From assembly GCA_944390935.1 (NCBI GenBank), contig CALXRU010000013.1, positions 1 through 49,814 on the forward strand: DNA of 49,814 nucleotides. The letters run 5' to 3'. The position numbers and the translations under genes are program-made. The DNA comes from Acidaminococcaceae bacterium. GTDB lineage: Bacteria > Bacillota > Negativicutes > Acidaminococcales > Acidaminococcaceae. The notes beneath the pieces were generated by a model, which saw only the letters and a program-made list of their open reading frames with translations, did not search any database and was not told where the DNA came from. Positions 25,210 to 34,687 of the stretch are shown here, one piece after another (positions within the stretch are counted from its first letter, which is position 1; the number at the start of each line of letters is the position of its first letter).

Positions 25210-25587
25210 TCATTCACTCCTTACATCAATCTGCCTGTTAATCAAAATCTTATATCTGTTCAAGGCTTTATCAATCTCTTTTTTAGGAGTTTTCTGCGTA
25301 GACTTTTTGAAAATATGCAGTAAGTAAATACTGTTGCCTAAAATACAGCAGTATAAAATTCTTCTGTTTTTAGGGCGCAACTCCCAAATCGGTCCTTGTA
25401 AATATTTTATGTACGGTTCACCCAAAGCATTACCCTTTGCTTTAAGCATAATTAAAAATTCCGAGATTGTTTCCAGTGTATCCCGCGTTGTTTTTTCATT
25501 GGTTAATGCCATATCTTTTAAATATTCGCGGACAGGCTCACGCCCATTAGTTGTTTTAAAAAATTTTATTTCAAATTTTGTTTCCAC
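25210..25587 (-). CDS. HigB/RelE-type toxin (Gp49-like)
   Basis: 125 residues of the phage-derived Gp49-like/HigB toxin family, which cleave mRNA on the ribosome. Signatures: REPVREYLKDM, the helix with ETISEFLIMLKAKGNALGEP, and the strand pair GPIWELRPKNRRILYCCILGNSIYLLHIFKK. It is a GTG start after GGAGG; the frame stays open 23 codons further without an SD. The antitoxin follows at once. Mobile addiction-type pair; no transposase nearby. Confidence 0.9.
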   Translation of the reverse strand: METKFEIKFFKTTNGREPVREYLKDMALTNEKTTRDTLETISEFLIMLKAKGNALGEPYIKYLQGPIWELRPKNRRILYCCILGNSIYLLHIFKKSTQKTPKKEIDKALNRYKILINRQIDVRSE

Positions 25588-25646
25588 TGATACCTCCTTC
25601 CATCCGCTCTTTATTCTCTCCAAGAATATTTTAACATATGCGGAAT

Positions 25647-25682
25647 AAAAAAACAACCTGCCGTAATATTGCGGCAGGTTGC
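25647..25682 (-). terminator. nifJ terminator
   Basis: On the minus strand a 9-bp stem (AACCTGCCG / CGGCAGGTT) is followed by T7. It lies about 30 bp after the nifJ stop. Confidence 0.8.
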
Positions 25683-25710
25683 TTATAATTATTTAATTTT
25701 TACTTTTAGC

Positions 25711-28700
25711 TTAATCCTGTGCTGCCAGGCGTTTGTAGGTAGCAAGGCGTTCTTTGGCGTCATGCTCGGTCTTTTCAAACAAGGCTTCTGCCTGGTCGGG
25801 GAACTGTTTTAACAGTGCGGAGTAACGTACTTCACCCATCAGGAACTCGCGGAAATCGCCGGTAGGCTCTTTGCTGTCGAGCGTAAACGGATTCTTGCCC
25901 TGTTCCTTCAGTTCAGGGTTGTAACGGTAGTTAGCCCAGTAACCGCATTCAACCGCACGTTTTGCTTCCAGCTGGCTGCAGCCCATACCTACCTTCAAAC
26001 CGTGGTTAATGCACGGCGCGTAAGCAATAATCAGGGACGGGCCGTCGTAAGCTTCTGCTTCGGCAATTGCTTTCAGGGTCTGGTTTTTATCCGCGCCCAT
26101 CGCGATTTGCGCTACATAAACATAGCCGTAGCTCATGGCCATCATGCCAAGGTCTTTTTTGCGGGTGCGTTTGCCGCTGGCCGCAAATTTGGCGATAGCA
26201 GCGGCAGGCGTTGCTTTGGATGACTGGCCGCCGGTGTTGGAGTAAACTTCGGTATCAAATACCATTACGTTTACGTTTTCGCCGCTGGCAAGTACATGGT
26301 CCAAACCGCCGTAGCCGATATCGTAAGCCCAGCCGTCGCCGCCGAAAATCCAGTGGCTGCGTTTTACAAAGTACTGGCCAAGTTCTGCAATTTCTTTCAG
26401 CAGCGGGTTATCGCTGTTTTCGGCAGCCAGTGCCGCTTTCAATGCTTCGGCGCGTTCACGCGTGCCGTCGCTTACGTTCATATTATCAAGCCATGCCTGC
26501 ATTGCAGCTTTCAGGCCTTCGCTTACAGGCAGGTTCAAAGTTTCTTTTACGCGGTCAGCAACACGTTCGCGCGTATGTTTAACGCCCAGGCACATGCCAA
26601 GGCCGTATTCGGCGTTGTCCTCGAACAGGCTGTTTGCCCAGCTCGGGCCGTGGCCTTCTGCGTTTTTGCAGTACGGCATGCTCGGTGCGCTGGCGCCCCA
26701 GATAGAGGAGCAGCCCGTTGCGTTGGCAATCATCATGCGGTCGCCAACCAGCTGCGTAATAAGTTTGGCATACGGGGTTTCGCCGCAGCCTGCGCACGCA
26801 CCGCTGAACTCAAACAGCGGCTGTTCAAACTGCACGCCTTTAACGGTGTTTTTATTCATCGGGTTCGCTTTAGGCGCAACCTTCTTCATTGCGTAATCCC
26901 AGTTTTCGGTTTTGGCAAGCTGGGTTTCCAACGGTTTCATAACCAAAGCCTTTTCCTTCGCCGGGCAAACCTGAGCGCAGTTGCCGCAGCCGGTGCAGTC
27001 CAGCTGGGATACAACCATATGGAATTTAAGGCCTTTCGCGCCGATAGCGTCTTTAGACAGCATACCGGCAGGCGCGTTAGCCGCTTCTTCTTCCGTCATC
27101 AGCACGGGGCGGATAGCTGCGTGCGGGCAAACAAAAGCACACTGGTTACACTGGATGCATTTATCAATCTGCCATTCGGGCACGTTGATGGCGATGCCGC
27201 GTTTTTCGTAAGCAGCGGTACCGCTCGGGAAGGTGCCGTCCTCGTGGTCCTTAAACGCGCTGACAGGCAGTTTGTCGCCTTCCAGACGGTTCATCGGCAC
27301 AAGAATGTTATCAATAAAGTCGTTGCCGGATTTAGCTTCGGTTACAGTGTCGGCAGCGTCCTTCCAGCTTGCGGGCACATCAACCTTCGCAATCGCGTTA
27401 ACGCCCATGTCGATAGCGGCGTTGTTCATGTCAACAACGTCCTTACCCTTCAGGCCGTAGCTGTGTTCAACGGCTTCCTTCAGGTATTTAACGGCGTCGT
27501 CCAGCGGGATAATATCGGCCAGTTTAAAGAACGCCGACTGCATAATCATGTTAATGCGTCCGCCCAGGCCGATTTGCTGCGCAATTTTAACAGCGTCGAT
27601 AATATAGAAGTTAACATCGTTTTCCGCAATGTAGCGTTTAATCTGCCCCGGCAGATGTTTGTCAAGTTCTTCCACGCCCCAGTTGCAGTTGAGGAGGAAC
27701 GTGCCGCCTTTTTTCAGCCCTGCGGTAACGTCGTATTTATCTACATAGCTCTGGTTGTGTACGGCAACAAAATCCGCAGCGTTGATAAGGTACGGCGCGC
27801 GGATAGGCTCTTTGCCGAAACGCAGGTGCGAAACGGTGATGCCGCCGGATTTTTTGGAATCGTAGGAGAAATAGCCCTGCGCGTACATATCGGTGTGGTC
27901 GCCAATAATTTTAATAGCGCTCTTGTTAGCGCCAACGGTGCCGTCGCTGCCAAGGCCCCAGAACTTGCAGCTCTTGGTGTCTGCGCCGGTAACGTCGATA
28001 TCGCGGCTGGCCGCAAGAGAAGTATTGGTAACATCGTCAACGATGCTGATGGTAAAGTTGTTTTTCGGTTCTGCTGCTTCAAGGTTTTCGTAAACGGCAA
28101 GAATGTCATTCGGGGTCAGATCCTTGCTGCCAAGGCCGTAACGGCCGCCGATAATCATCGGGTTGCGGTCGCTGTCGTAGAACGCGCCGCGTACATCCAT
28201 GTACAGCGGTTCGCCGAATGCACCCGGCTCTTTGGTGCGGTCCAGCACGGCAATGCGTTTAACCGTCTGCGGGATAGCCGCCATAAAATGCTTAACGCTG
28301 AACGGACGGTACAGATGTACGGCAAGTAAGCCAACCTTTTTGCCCTCTGCGTTCAGTTTTTCGACCACGGTCTGGATGGTTTCGCAAGCACTGCCCATAG
28401 CGATGATGATGTTTTCGGCATCGGGCGCGCCGTAGTAATTGAACAGGCCGTAGTTGCGTCCGGTGATTTTGTTGATTTCGTTCATGTAGTTTTCAACAAT
28501 CTCCGGCAGCGCGGTGTAATAGCTGTTAACAGCCTCGCGGGTCTGGAAGTAAATATCCGGGTTCTGCGCCGTACCGCGGATAACCGGGTTGTCCGGATTC
28601 AAAGCACGTTTGCGGAAAGCATTGACAGCGTCCCAGTCCAGAAGTTTGCCAAGCTCATCGTAATCCATAACTTCAATCTTCTGGATTTCGTGGGAAGTAC

Positions 28701-29220
28701 GGAAACCGTCGAAGAAGTTTACAAACGGTACGCGGCCTTTAATGGCAGATAAATGCGCAACGCCGCCAAGGTCCATAACCTCCTGCACGCTGCCTTCCGC
28801 CAGAAGCGCAAAGCCGGTCTGGCGGGTTGCCATAACGTCCTGATGGTCGCCGAAAATCGAAAGGCTGCTGGTTGCCAGCGCGCGCGCCGATACATGGAAC
28901 ACGGCCGGTAAAAGCTCGCCTGCCATTTTATACATATTAGGAATCATGAGGAGCAGGCCCTGCGATGCTGTATAAGTAGTAGTGAGGGCACCGCCCTGCA
29001 AAGAACCGTGCACAGCGCCGGAAGCGCCTGCTTCGGACTGCATCTCCTGCACCTTTACGGTCTGGCCGAAAAGGTTCTTCTTGCCCTGGGCAGACCATTC
29101 GTCAACAACCTCTGCCATCGGCGAAGACGGAGTAATCGGGTAAATAGCTGCCACGTCGGTAAACGCATAGGATATATAAGCCGCAGCGGTATTGCCGTCC
29201 ATGGTTTTCATTTTTGTCAT
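25711..29220 (-). CDS. nifJ: Pyruvate:ferredoxin (flavodoxin) oxidoreductase
   Basis: 1169 residues, the full single-chain PFOR. It oxidises pyruvate with CoA to acetyl-CoA and CO2, reducing ferredoxin or flavodoxin, the key step in anaerobes. N-terminal pyruvate-binding part: TAAAYISYAFTDVAAIYPIT. Two 4Fe-4S ferredoxin motifs: CIQCNQCAFVCPHA near 690 and CTGCGNCAQVCPA near 745. Proximal cluster Cys at CAGCGETPY. TPP site: GGDGWAYDIGYGG with SNTGGQSSKATP (about 960-1010). The ATG follows AAAGAGGGG. Single gene with promoter and palindrome at 29274-29314. Confidence 0.98.
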   Translation of the reverse strand: MTKMKTMDGNTAAAYISYAFTDVAAIYPITPSSPMAEVVDEWSAQGKKNLFGQTVKVQEMQSEAGASGAVHGSLQGGALTTTYTASQGLLLMIPNMYKMAGELLPAVFHVSARALATSSLSIFGDHQDVMATRQTGFALLAEGSVQEVMDLGGVAHLSAIKGRVPFVNFFDGFRTSHEIQKIEVMDYDELGKLLDWDAVNAFRKRALNPDNPVIRGTAQNPDIYFQTREAVNSYYTALPEIVENYMNEINKITGRNYGLFNYYGAPDAENIIIAMGSACETIQTVVEKLNAEGKKVGLLAVHLYRPFSVKHFMAAIPQTVKRIAVLDRTKEPGAFGEPLYMDVRGAFYDSDRNPMIIGGRYGLGSKDLTPNDILAVYENLEAAEPKNNFTISIVDDVTNTSLAASRDIDVTGADTKSCKFWGLGSDGTVGANKSAIKIIGDHTDMYAQGYFSYDSKKSGGITVSHLRFGKEPIRAPYLINAADFVAVHNQSYVDKYDVTAGLKKGGTFLLNCNWGVEELDKHLPGQIKRYIAENDVNFYIIDAVKIAQQIGLGGRINMIMQSAFFKLADIIPLDDAVKYLKEAVEHSYGLKGKDVVDMNNAAIDMGVNAIAKVDVPASWKDAADTVTEAKSGNDFIDNILVPMNRLEGDKLPVSAFKDHEDGTFPSGTAAYEKRGIAINVPEWQIDKCIQCNQCAFVCPHAAIRPVLMTEEEAANAPAGMLSKDAIGAKGLKFHMVVSQLDCTGCGNCAQVCPAKEKALVMKPLETQLAKTENWDYAMKKVAPKANPMNKNTVKGVQFEQPLFEFSGACAGCGETPYAKLITQLVGDRMMIANATGCSSIWGASAPSMPYCKNAEGHGPSWANSLFEDNAEYGLGMCLGVKHTRERVADRVKETLNLPVSEGLKAAMQAWLDNMNVSDGTRERAEALKAALAAENSDNPLLKEIAELGQYFVKRSHWIFGGDGWAYDIGYGGLDHVLASGENVNVMVFDTEVYSNTGGQSSKATPAAAIAKFAASGKRTRKKDLGMMAMSYGYVYVAQIAMGADKNQTLKAIAEAEAYDGPSLIIAYAPCINHGLKVGMGCSQLEAKRAVECGYWANYRYNPELKEQGKNPFTLDSKEPTGDFREFLMGEVRYSALLKQFPDQAEALFEKTEHDAKERLATYKRLAAQD

Positions 29221-29273
29221 GTGGTTCCCCTCTTTCCTTTATTAACTGCTGAAAATTAGTTATGCGTAAAAAT

Positions 29274-29314
29274 CCTCATATAATTAGTATACACTATTTA
29301 TGAGGGTTTGTAAA
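29274..29314 (-). promoter_or_regulatory. nifJ promoter with inverted repeat over the -10 box
   Basis: On the minus strand: TTTACA (29309-29314), 17-bp spacer, TATACT (29286-29291). A perfect inverted repeat CCTCATA-N18-TATGAGG (29274-29280, 29299-29305) is centred on the -10 box. A bound regulator would block RNA polymerase. Regulator unknown. Confidence 0.6.
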
Positions 29315-29454
29315 TTTAAAGGCAGTGTATACAATCCACTAAGTATCTATAAAATTTGAAAGAAATATAATCTAACACAACAGATAATATAAAAACAGTA
29401 TTAGTAATTAGAAAATATTTATTATTTTAATTGATTTTTAAGAATTATATTTTA

Positions 29455-32400
29455 TTATTTATTTTTTTGTTTCATTTTATACTGTTTCAACAACAATCTA
29501 GCTTTACTTGACGTATCCATTCCAGGAAAATACTTTTCTCTTAACTTTCTTTTTGTTGTATCATCAATATGTATATTATATATTAAGCATTTTCTGATTA
29601 TTCTTTGTATCAAGATTGTAACCAATACGTTCTTATTTTTTAAAAGTTTATCAGCTTGTCGTTGTAATGTTTCAATGTCATTAACTTCTTCTAACATCAT
29701 ACAATTTTGAATATAATTATTTACATTATTAATATCAATATATTTGCTTAAAATTTTAACATTATCTTTATCATTAGCTTCTTTTGCTGTTAAATAATAT
29801 AGTGCTAAAATAAAATCCAATGATATATTAACAAACATTCCTATTATATTTTCTTTTGTTAATTTTATATTCTCTTTATTTAAATTGTTATTCACCTCGT
29901 TGGTAAGCTGTTCAACAAACTCATCAAAATCATTATCTAAATATGATAATATTCTAAAAATAATTTTATTTGGTAAATCATAAATATTATGTATAAATTT
30001 TTCTTGTTCATTTTTTGGCAAACTAAATCTAAAATTAGGTAAAGCTTTTGCTATAATTTCTGCATATTTAGTTGCTTTTAATAATTTATTAATTTCAAGA
30101 TTTAAATCATTTTCATTATAATCATATAAATTTACAGTTTCTATTTTATTGCTAAATTTTTTCTTTTCTGATTCTGTTTCCAATTTTAAAATTTCTTTTT
30201 CTTCTTTGGCTTTTGGAATACTAATCGGAAAAGTCTTTTTCACTTTATTTAAATACGAAATATTATTAGGTTCTAATACAAATTCAGGCCAATCTTTAGT
30301 AAATTCTTCTGCCTCATCACATATCTTTAACAATATTTCTTTATTTTGTGTTATATATGATAAAAACAGAATGATATTATCATTTATTCCAAAGCAAATA
30401 TTATTAAGTATATCCAATAAATCGCTATTATCTCTATCGTTATTAAATTGCCTATTAATTCTTTTAGCAATAAAATAAGCTAAAATATTGTTATCTGAAA
30501 ATCTCAAAGATAAACTATCGTCAGTATATTTAATTATTTTTGCATTCATTAACGAATTCAAAAACCTTTTTGAATTAATTACTTGATCATATTCGTCATT
30601 ATATTTTTTTATAATTTCTTCTAAATTTGCAACACTTAAAGGGTACCTATGATTTTTATGAATAAAATAAGCAATTTCTTCTAAAACTATTAAATATGCT
30701 CTTAAATCATTTTCATTACTTACCTGCTCTCTTAAAGAATTTATAATATTATTATCAAAAATAACGCTAAAAACATTCTTATGATTCGTCGCCATATCCT
30801 CATTTTCTAACCAACATTTAGTATATCGAATAATCCAATCTGGATTAATAGTAAAAATTTCTAATTGCCTTTTTATTGTTTTGTAAATTTTATCTGTTTT
30901 CTTCTCTAAATCTTTAAATTCAACATCTTTTTTTAAATAAGCCATAGTAACTTTATTTATTAATTCTTTTCTCTTATCTGCATAAAAATTAGTTATACGA
31001 AATGTACTAAAATTATCTTCATTATTCAGCTCTTTTCTTACTTGTTCATAAATATCGAAATCAATTTCATTTTTTATACTTACAACAATATATCCAAAAT
31101 TTTCCTTTAATTTACTTAAAAATTTATTTAAATATTTATTCTTTATTAAATTAATATTATCAACAAAAGCAATTTTATCGATCTTTTCACATTGTAAAAA
31201 TTTAGCATAATTTAAATTATTATGACCATATTGTTGATAAAAAATATTCTCAATAAAATTATTCATATTAAATGATTGTAAATTTTCCGCATTAAAAAAC
31301 ATAACATCTTTTTTATCTTTATAATATAAATATAAATATTTTAAAAAAGCGGTTTTACCAGAATTGTCATCTCCCTTTATTGTTATAAATTTTTTATCAA
31401 GAAGTAAACTATTAAAATCATTAATATCACATACTTCTGCAAATTGATTCATTGCTTTATTTTTTATATTATTCTCTGAAACAAGACGTGGGAATACATA
31501 GTAATCCACAAATTTTTTTGAAACTGTGTTCTTATCATCCTCTATAAACGAATTAATAAATTCTTCATCTTGATATAATTTGTACTGATTACTTCTTTTA
31601 TATGGTAATTCATTCTCCAATTTATCAGATTCTATAAAAATTCCGTTATTTTTACTTTCAACATATTTTCTTGTTTCAATATTATTCTTATCTGAATCTA
31701 TAATAATAATATTGAAACTATTTTCATACATTTTATTATTATTAAATAATATTCCACCACCAACTATATTTAAATTATCTGTTTTATCTAACTCAGTATT
31801 TTTTACAGAAATATTGTGCTCATGACCTAAAAGCAATAAACTAGTACCACTAAACAAAGCTTTTTCTAATTTAATCTTTATGCAGTCATGGAACCATTCA
31901 TAATGATGATGCATTACTGAAATAACTACTTTTATATCTTCATTTGCTTCACTATCAGTTAAATATAATTTATTTATGACTTCTTCTGGAAAATAATGCA
32001 ATCCTTTGTCATTAGATAATGTAGAAAAAATCGCAGAATTTAATAGATTTATTTTAATTTTTATACCGTTTACATTCAAAAATTTTATATCTAATATTTT
32101 GTTTTTGCTAAAACATTTGAGTCGTTTAGAATAATCATAAAAATTTTTTAACAATTTTATATCATCATTAAATAAATCTTTATCTTTCTGTTTAAAGAAA
32201 TTCTCTTCAATATCATTATTTCTACGACATTCTGAATAATAATCCAAATCATGATTACCTGGTACTATATAAAATGGAATATAATCATTAAATGATAAAA
32301 CATCTTTTATTTTTCTTATAAAAAAATTTTTCAAATAATTAAATCTATGATATTGACCAACTTTTCCAGAGAAAGTAATATCTCCTGATACAACAAACAT

Positions 32401-32523
32401 TAACTTGTCATATTTATTTTTTACCGGCACTAATGTTTTAACTATATTAGTAATTTTTTCCTCAGGAAAATATGTATCTTCTTTTATGTGCAAATCACTC
32501 AAATGCACTATTAATAATCTCAT
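29455..32523 (-). CDS. Calcineurin-like phosphoesterase fused to a P-loop NTPase, defence-like
   Basis: 1022 residues. Residues 1-250 are a metallophosphoesterase with every metal-site block: HLSDLH (Asp10, His12), SGDIT (Asp48), GNHD (90-92), MHHHYEW and GHEH. Residues 370-600 form a NTPase: Walker A GDDNSGKTAF near 382 and Walker B KIAFVDN near 450, a layout like STAND/NACHT proteins. Residues 600-1022 are long, helical and Lys/Asn/Ile-rich without recognised repeats. Nuclease-like effector plus STAND-like NTPase plus sensor is a common plan for phage-sensing proteins; here that is inference. Coding is strikingly AT-rich. It follows the GmrSD-like gene by 99 bp with a good GGAGGAA site. Confidence 0.8.
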   Translation of the reverse strand: MRLLIVHLSDLHIKEDTYFPEEKITNIVKTLVPVKNKYDKLMFVVSGDITFSGKVGQYHRFNYLKNFFIRKIKDVLSFNDYIPFYIVPGNHDLDYYSECRRNNDIEENFFKQKDKDLFNDDIKLLKNFYDYSKRLKCFSKNKILDIKFLNVNGIKIKINLLNSAIFSTLSNDKGLHYFPEEVINKLYLTDSEANEDIKVVISVMHHHYEWFHDCIKIKLEKALFSGTSLLLLGHEHNISVKNTELDKTDNLNIVGGGILFNNNKMYENSFNIIIIDSDKNNIETRKYVESKNNGIFIESDKLENELPYKRSNQYKLYQDEEFINSFIEDDKNTVSKKFVDYYVFPRLVSENNIKNKAMNQFAEVCDINDFNSLLLDKKFITIKGDDNSGKTAFLKYLYLYYKDKKDVMFFNAENLQSFNMNNFIENIFYQQYGHNNLNYAKFLQCEKIDKIAFVDNINLIKNKYLNKFLSKLKENFGYIVVSIKNEIDFDIYEQVRKELNNEDNFSTFRITNFYADKRKELINKVTMAYLKKDVEFKDLEKKTDKIYKTIKRQLEIFTINPDWIIRYTKCWLENEDMATNHKNVFSVIFDNNIINSLREQVSNENDLRAYLIVLEEIAYFIHKNHRYPLSVANLEEIIKKYNDEYDQVINSKRFLNSLMNAKIIKYTDDSLSLRFSDNNILAYFIAKRINRQFNNDRDNSDLLDILNNICFGINDNIILFLSYITQNKEILLKICDEAEEFTKDWPEFVLEPNNISYLNKVKKTFPISIPKAKEEKEILKLETESEKKKFSNKIETVNLYDYNENDLNLEINKLLKATKYAEIIAKALPNFRFSLPKNEQEKFIHNIYDLPNKIIFRILSYLDNDFDEFVEQLTNEVNNNLNKENIKLTKENIIGMFVNISLDFILALYYLTAKEANDKDNVKILSKYIDINNVNNYIQNCMMLEEVNDIETLQRQADKLLKNKNVLVTILIQRIIRKCLIYNIHIDDTTKRKLREKYFPGMDTSSKARLLLKQYKMKQKNK

Positions 32524-32595
32524 AATTTATTCCTCCTAAAATATATGCATATACTAATAACATTACGTTAATTTAGCTTTATATTTTTTACCATC

Positions 32596-32626
32596 AAACT
32601 AAATATCTTAGGTAAAAACATGTCAA
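32596..32626 (-). promoter_or_regulatory. Possible internal promoter before the phosphoesterase-NTPase gene
   Basis: On the minus strand TTGACA (32621-32626) overlaps the stop of the preceding gene, with a 17-bp spacer and a weak -10 TTTAGT. It could give the last gene separate expression. Confidence 0.35.
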
Positions 32627-34659
32627 CCATTTAAATTTCTTAATGAATCATTAATTATAACACCATTTTCGTCTTTCCAATAATTCCAACCATTATTACT
32701 TCCACCTAATACAAAATCTGTTGCACTGCTTGGGGAATTAAATGTATAATCTTGTTTTAAAATATATTTCTCATTTTCTAATTCTATTATGTTTCCTTCT
32801 ATAAAATCATCACGCAACTCTTTTAAACTATTTGAATTAGGTAAAGTAGATACTCTAATTTCACTCCCAGCAAAAATCGTCAAAGAGTTATCTTCATTCA
32901 AATATCCCATTGCACTTAAATTTCCTGCGGCAAGGGTAATATATCTATTAGAATATTCTTTGGGTTCTTTATATGTACTCTGGACATAAGGAAATAATTC
33001 CAAAATTTTATCAATAAGAATCTGCGTTCTCTCATTTATATCATCAATTGTCCATATATCTTTTTCACAAATAGCAGCATTTAATCTAAGATGCCTTGTC
33101 GATTCTAAAATTGATTTTTTATAATTAAAATCACCATTTCCCATCTTACTATTATCAACAGCTGCCACAAGTGTAAGATTCCCGATTCTATTTACAACAT
33201 CAGTATACTCATCATCACTTAAATTAGCAATTTTCTTCCAGTAATCATTACTTGTTTGAGGCATAATGTGTTCAATATTTAAGGTTTTTAAATCCACACC
33301 TATTGGATTATCAGTAATCTCAATTTTTTCTAATATCCATCTAATATTATTCAAAGTATATGCGTTCGCAGTAGAAAGAAATGCCCTTGTTTGATTATCA
33401 TCAGGCATATATGCAGCTTTACCTTTATTTTCATTAATAAGGTAATACATACAAATATCGACAATATTAGTAAAATCTTTTAATGCTAATTGTTTTTCCA
33501 CATTTTTTAAATAGCCTGGAAAAAATCTAGAAATAGCACTTGTGTCCTGATTATTTATATAACGTCTTACAAGATATGTATTTAAAATCTTAATAATTGC
33601 AGTTATCCGCTCTTTGTCTATCTCTCCTACTCTATAATGTTCTAACATACGCATAGCAAAAGGAGCAGGCATAAAGGACTGCATCCTTCTAAAGTCTAAA
33701 ATATCCTCTCCTATTTCATCTTTATCATTACTCAAATATAATCTTCTAAAATGCAAAGCATAATTTAATACGTCTTCAAGAATATCCTTGTAATTTTTAT
33801 CAACCGTTTCGTTTTTCCAAAATTTTTTAAAACTTTCGTATAAATCTTTTTCTGTAACTAAAATATATTCTTTGGCAGCAAGATAAAATCTAAAGAACTC
33901 TGAAAGTTTTTTAGATTCCGGGAAAATCTTTTCATATTTGAGCCAATATTTATGATATATTTCTTCCTGTTCTGCATTATGCTTATTCATCATTATGAAA
34001 TTACGAATAAGGTCTGCTGGAGTAAGCTTTTCTCCAGTAGAATTGATACTTTCAAATATTTGTTGTGCATCATCACTTGAATCAAGTTCTATTCTTACAA
34101 TATACAATTCTCTTACTGCATTTATTACATTTATTAAACCATAGTCAGAAACCATCTTATCCAAAGCACTTTGAATATATTTAAAATTTTCCATAATTAA
34201 AGAGCTATCATTCGCTTCTTCAAAATTTCCCTCAACAATTTTTAAAAATGTATCATCATCTGATACTGCTGGTCTTAAACGATATTTATATTCATCTTCT
34301 TCATCTATATTTTCCAAATAATTATTTATTAATGATTTGCCAATTCTATTTTCACCATTTTTTATTGCAATTTCTTTTAATGCATAAATAACCAAAAACA
34401 TTATTACTAAACGTTGTTGTCCATCAACAACCTCTCGTTCTCTTACAATAAAGTCTGTTTTTGTAATAAGATAAACTATAGAACCTAGAAAATGTCTATT
34501 GGATTCATTTTTTAGAATTTTTTCAATATCATATAAAAGTTGCTTAATTTGTTTATTCTTTTTCCAAGTATAGTTTCTTTGATATACAGGTATAACAAAT
34601 TGAGAACCAGTTGCTCCTTTTATAAACTCTTCAAACAAACTCATGCTATCAGCTTTCAT
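32623..34659 (-). CDS. GmrSD-like DUF262/DUF1524 protein with C-terminal DUF4357
   Basis: 678 residues. The start at 34659 follows AAAGGAGAA; upstream codons in frame lack support. The N-terminal DUF262 (about 5-260) has IPVYQRNYTWKK and the VVDGQQRL motif (near 76-83), which in GmrS/ParB-like folds hydrolyses NTP. The central DUF1524 (about 400-560) has an HNH-like nuclease core NIEHIMPQT (His near 461), then RIGNLTLV and NSKMGNGDFNYKKS. The C-terminal 75 residues fit DUF4357 (SPSSATDFVLGGSNNGWNYWK). Fused DUF262-DUF1524 enzymes include type IV restriction systems cutting modified phage DNA. AT-rich; 28 bp after the HipA-like gene. Confidence 0.88.
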   Translation of the reverse strand: MKADSMSLFEEFIKGATGSQFVIPVYQRNYTWKKNKQIKQLLYDIEKILKNESNRHFLGSIVYLITKTDFIVREREVVDGQQRLVIMFLVIYALKEIAIKNGENRIGKSLINNYLENIDEEDEYKYRLRPAVSDDDTFLKIVEGNFEEANDSSLIMENFKYIQSALDKMVSDYGLINVINAVRELYIVRIELDSSDDAQQIFESINSTGEKLTPADLIRNFIMMNKHNAEQEEIYHKYWLKYEKIFPESKKLSEFFRFYLAAKEYILVTEKDLYESFKKFWKNETVDKNYKDILEDVLNYALHFRRLYLSNDKDEIGEDILDFRRMQSFMPAPFAMRMLEHYRVGEIDKERITAIIKILNTYLVRRYINNQDTSAISRFFPGYLKNVEKQLALKDFTNIVDICMYYLINENKGKAAYMPDDNQTRAFLSTANAYTLNNIRWILEKIEITDNPIGVDLKTLNIEHIMPQTSNDYWKKIANLSDDEYTDVVNRIGNLTLVAAVDNSKMGNGDFNYKKSILESTRHLRLNAAICEKDIWTIDDINERTQILIDKILELFPYVQSTYKEPKEYSNRYITLAAGNLSAMGYLNEDNSLTIFAGSEIRVSTLPNSNSLKELRDDFIEGNIIELENEKYILKQDYTFNSPSSATDFVLGGSNNGWNYWKDENGVIINDSLRNLNG

Positions 34660-34687
34660 TACAAATTCTCCTTTAGTTAAAATTTCT

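Noticed and set aside
26296..28329. A 677-codon open frame antisense to nifJ
   Set aside because: It mirrors a highly biased coding gene, has no ribosome site and its translation shows no family or domain; nifJ is certain on the other strand.
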